A stretch of DNA of 33,246 nucleotides from Sorangium cellulosum. Its GTDB lineage: Bacteria; Myxococcota_A; Polyangia; Polyangiales; Polyangiaceae. Numbering within the stretch: the stretch's first letter is position 1; the number at the start of each line of letters is the position of its first letter. Where the stretch lies: assembly GCA_020720045.1 (NCBI GenBank), contig DYPH01000018.1, positions 11,294 through 44,539 of the forward strand, read 5' to 3'. Both the position numbers and the translations under genes were made by a program. The notes under the pieces are model-generated. The model was given only the letters and a program-made list of their open reading frames with translations, did no database searches and was not told the origin of the DNA. Positions 32,369-33,246 of this stretch are shown piece by piece.

Positions 32369-33199
32369 TCAGCTCCACTTCCGGGATTCGAGGTTTCGGA
32401 AGGCGACCAGCGAGCAGAAGACCGCGATCGAAACGAAGTAGACGACGGCGCGGGTGTCGACCACGCCGCGGGCGAACGGCTCGAAACGGCTCTGGAAGGA
32501 GAAGAACGCGAGCACGTCTCCGAAGGTCCCCTTCACCGACTCCACCGCCGAACCGATCGCATAAAGGGCGACCAGCGTGGCCATCGAGAGGAAAAACGCG
32601 AGGATCTGGCTATCGGTGAAGCTCGAGAACATGAGCCCGATGGCGACGCCGGCAGCGCTCATGAGGAAGAGGCCGAGGATGCCGCTCCAGAAGGGGCCCC
32701 AGTCGAAGTCGCCCATTTTCATTCCTGAAAACATCAGGAGCGGATAGGCGGCGAGAAGCAGAATCTGCACACCGACGACCGCGAGCGACGCGAAGTACTT
32801 TCCGAGAATAACTTCGGAATCCTTCACCGGCATCGTGATGAGGAGTTCGATGGTACCGAGGCGCTTCTCTTCGGAGAGAGACCGCATCGTGAAGAGCGGA
32901 ATCGTGAAGAGACAAAGGGCCCAGGGGACGATCGTCAAAAGACGATTCATGCTGGCGCGGTCAAGCTGCCAGACGCCACCTTGGTACATGAAGAAGTAGA
33001 CACCGGCGAGCATCAGCGTCACACAAATGACGATGTAGGCGACGGGCGTGTTGAGATAGCTCGCAAATTCGCGGGTGAAGATCGTCCAGACGTTCTTCCC
33101 GAATCCGGCGCGTTCGTGAGTGAGTCCGCCGGGTGTGGAGGCTGACTTTGCTTCCTTCACCGGGAGATCTTTTTCGTTATCAGCGGTGGCTTCGCTCAT
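32369..33199 (-). CDS. ABC-2-type permease (GldF-like)
   Basis: The protein is about 276 aa with six hydrophobic segments. The first loop carries NVWTIFTREFASYLNTPVAYIV, and RSLSEEKRLGTIELLITMPVKDSEVILGKY is the coupling block of ABC-2 permeases of the GldF/NosY group. ATG 33199 is preferred because GGGTGAG lies just upstream; a GTG at 33208 is in frame. It sits between the partial upstream gene (a gap of 5 bp) and gldG (6 bp), so the set is one operon. Confidence 0.87.
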   Translation of the reverse strand: MSEATADNEKDLPVKEAKSASTPGGLTHERAGFGKNVWTIFTREFASYLNTPVAYIVICVTLMLAGVYFFMYQGGVWQLDRASMNRLLTIVPWALCLFTIPLFTMRSLSEEKRLGTIELLITMPVKDSEVILGKYFASLAVVGVQILLLAAYPLLMFSGMKMGDFDWGPFWSGILGLFLMSAAGVAIGLMFSSFTDSQILAFFLSMATLVALYAIGSAVESVKGTFGDVLAFFSFQSRFEPFARGVVDTRAVVYFVSIAVFCSLVAFRNLESRKWS

Positions 33200-33204
33200 G
33201 GCGC

Positions 33205-33246
33205 TCACCCTTTCTCTTCTTCTTCAGCGTCTTCGTCTTCGTCGTC
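33205..33246 (-). CDS. C-terminal end of upstream gene, probably the ABC ATPase (partial)
   Basis: Thirteen codons and a stop at the window edge read DDEDEDAEEEEKG, a very acidic tail. The position just before the permease is where the ABC ATPase of Gld-type systems lies. The rest is outside the window, so the ATPase call rests on gene order only. Confidence 0.5.
   Translation of the reverse strand, partial: DDEDEDAEEEEKG

Noticed and set aside
29954-32728. 924-aa plus-strand ORF opposite gldG
   Set aside because: It mirrors GldG/permease codons, is rich in Arg/Asp/Glu and lacks any domain; the minus-strand genes have clear family motifs and spacing.

Overview
The window is high-GC bacterial chromosome. 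Many proteins carry lipoprotein signals, with repeated 'small lipoprotein of unknown role' genes, a DUF3160 lipoprotein, a leucine-dehydrogenase-type enzyme, an AcoR-type regulator and a GldF/GldG/DUF4340 ABC exporter set. This mix suggests a member of the Myxococcota (Polyangia-like). That placement is an inference from gene content, since no rRNA or other taxonomic marker is present.

Layout. 1-5.4 kb: a 26-bp tandem repeat at the left edge, a PAP2-type membrane phosphatase and two tandem paralogous surface lipoproteins. 5.4-12.3 kb: a TrmL-type tRNA methyltransferase, a P460-like haem lipoprotein, a DUF3160 lipoprotein, a zinc-protease-like lipoprotein coupled to rsgA, and queE. 12.3-18.8 kb: a decayed small membrane gene, divergent fbp and class I fructose-bisphosphate aldolase (gluconeogenesis), signal peptidase I, two unknown secreted or anchored proteins and a Leu/Glu-type amino-acid dehydrogenase, closed by a bidirectional terminator. 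18.8-22.1 kb: the unusual locus (below). 22.1-26.4 kb: aldehyde dehydrogenase plus DUF779 with a divergent AcoR-type sigma-54 activator and a clear inverted-repeat activator site. 26.4-33.2 kb: a UGT-like glycosyltransferase divergent from a MarR regulator, a cation-diffusion facilitator, and the DUF4340-GldG-GldF transporter operon.

The stand-out locus is on the minus strand from about 22.1 kb down to 18.8 kb. A Ro60/TROVE protein gene is cut off exactly at the first aspartate of its VWA MIDAS motif. At that point it runs into a roughly 660-base tandem array of RNA elements. Three of these fold as tRNA mimics with fully paired 7-bp acceptor stems, D-arms and T-arms. Four elements carry the motif GGGYCGA-N10-TTAYCG in place of (or next to) an anticodon arm. 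This matches the known Ro-binding core of Y RNAs (GGUCCGA-N10-UUAUC), including the spacer length. One element is a 66-nt tRNA mimic whose anticodon arm is a 4-bp stem with a GAAA tetraloop. The array is followed directly by a lower-GC AAA/STAND-like ATPase gene and the shared terminator, so Ro, array and ATPase could be one transcript. Single Y-RNA-like (YrlA) RNAs beside bacterial Ro genes are known. A tandem array that replaces the VWA domain and leads into an ATPase is, as far as I know, not described.

A second genome-wide-looking feature is a dispersed bipartite repeat, TGCA-N3-TGCA, with 15 exact copies counted by eye, mostly inside genes. Less than one copy would be expected from base composition.
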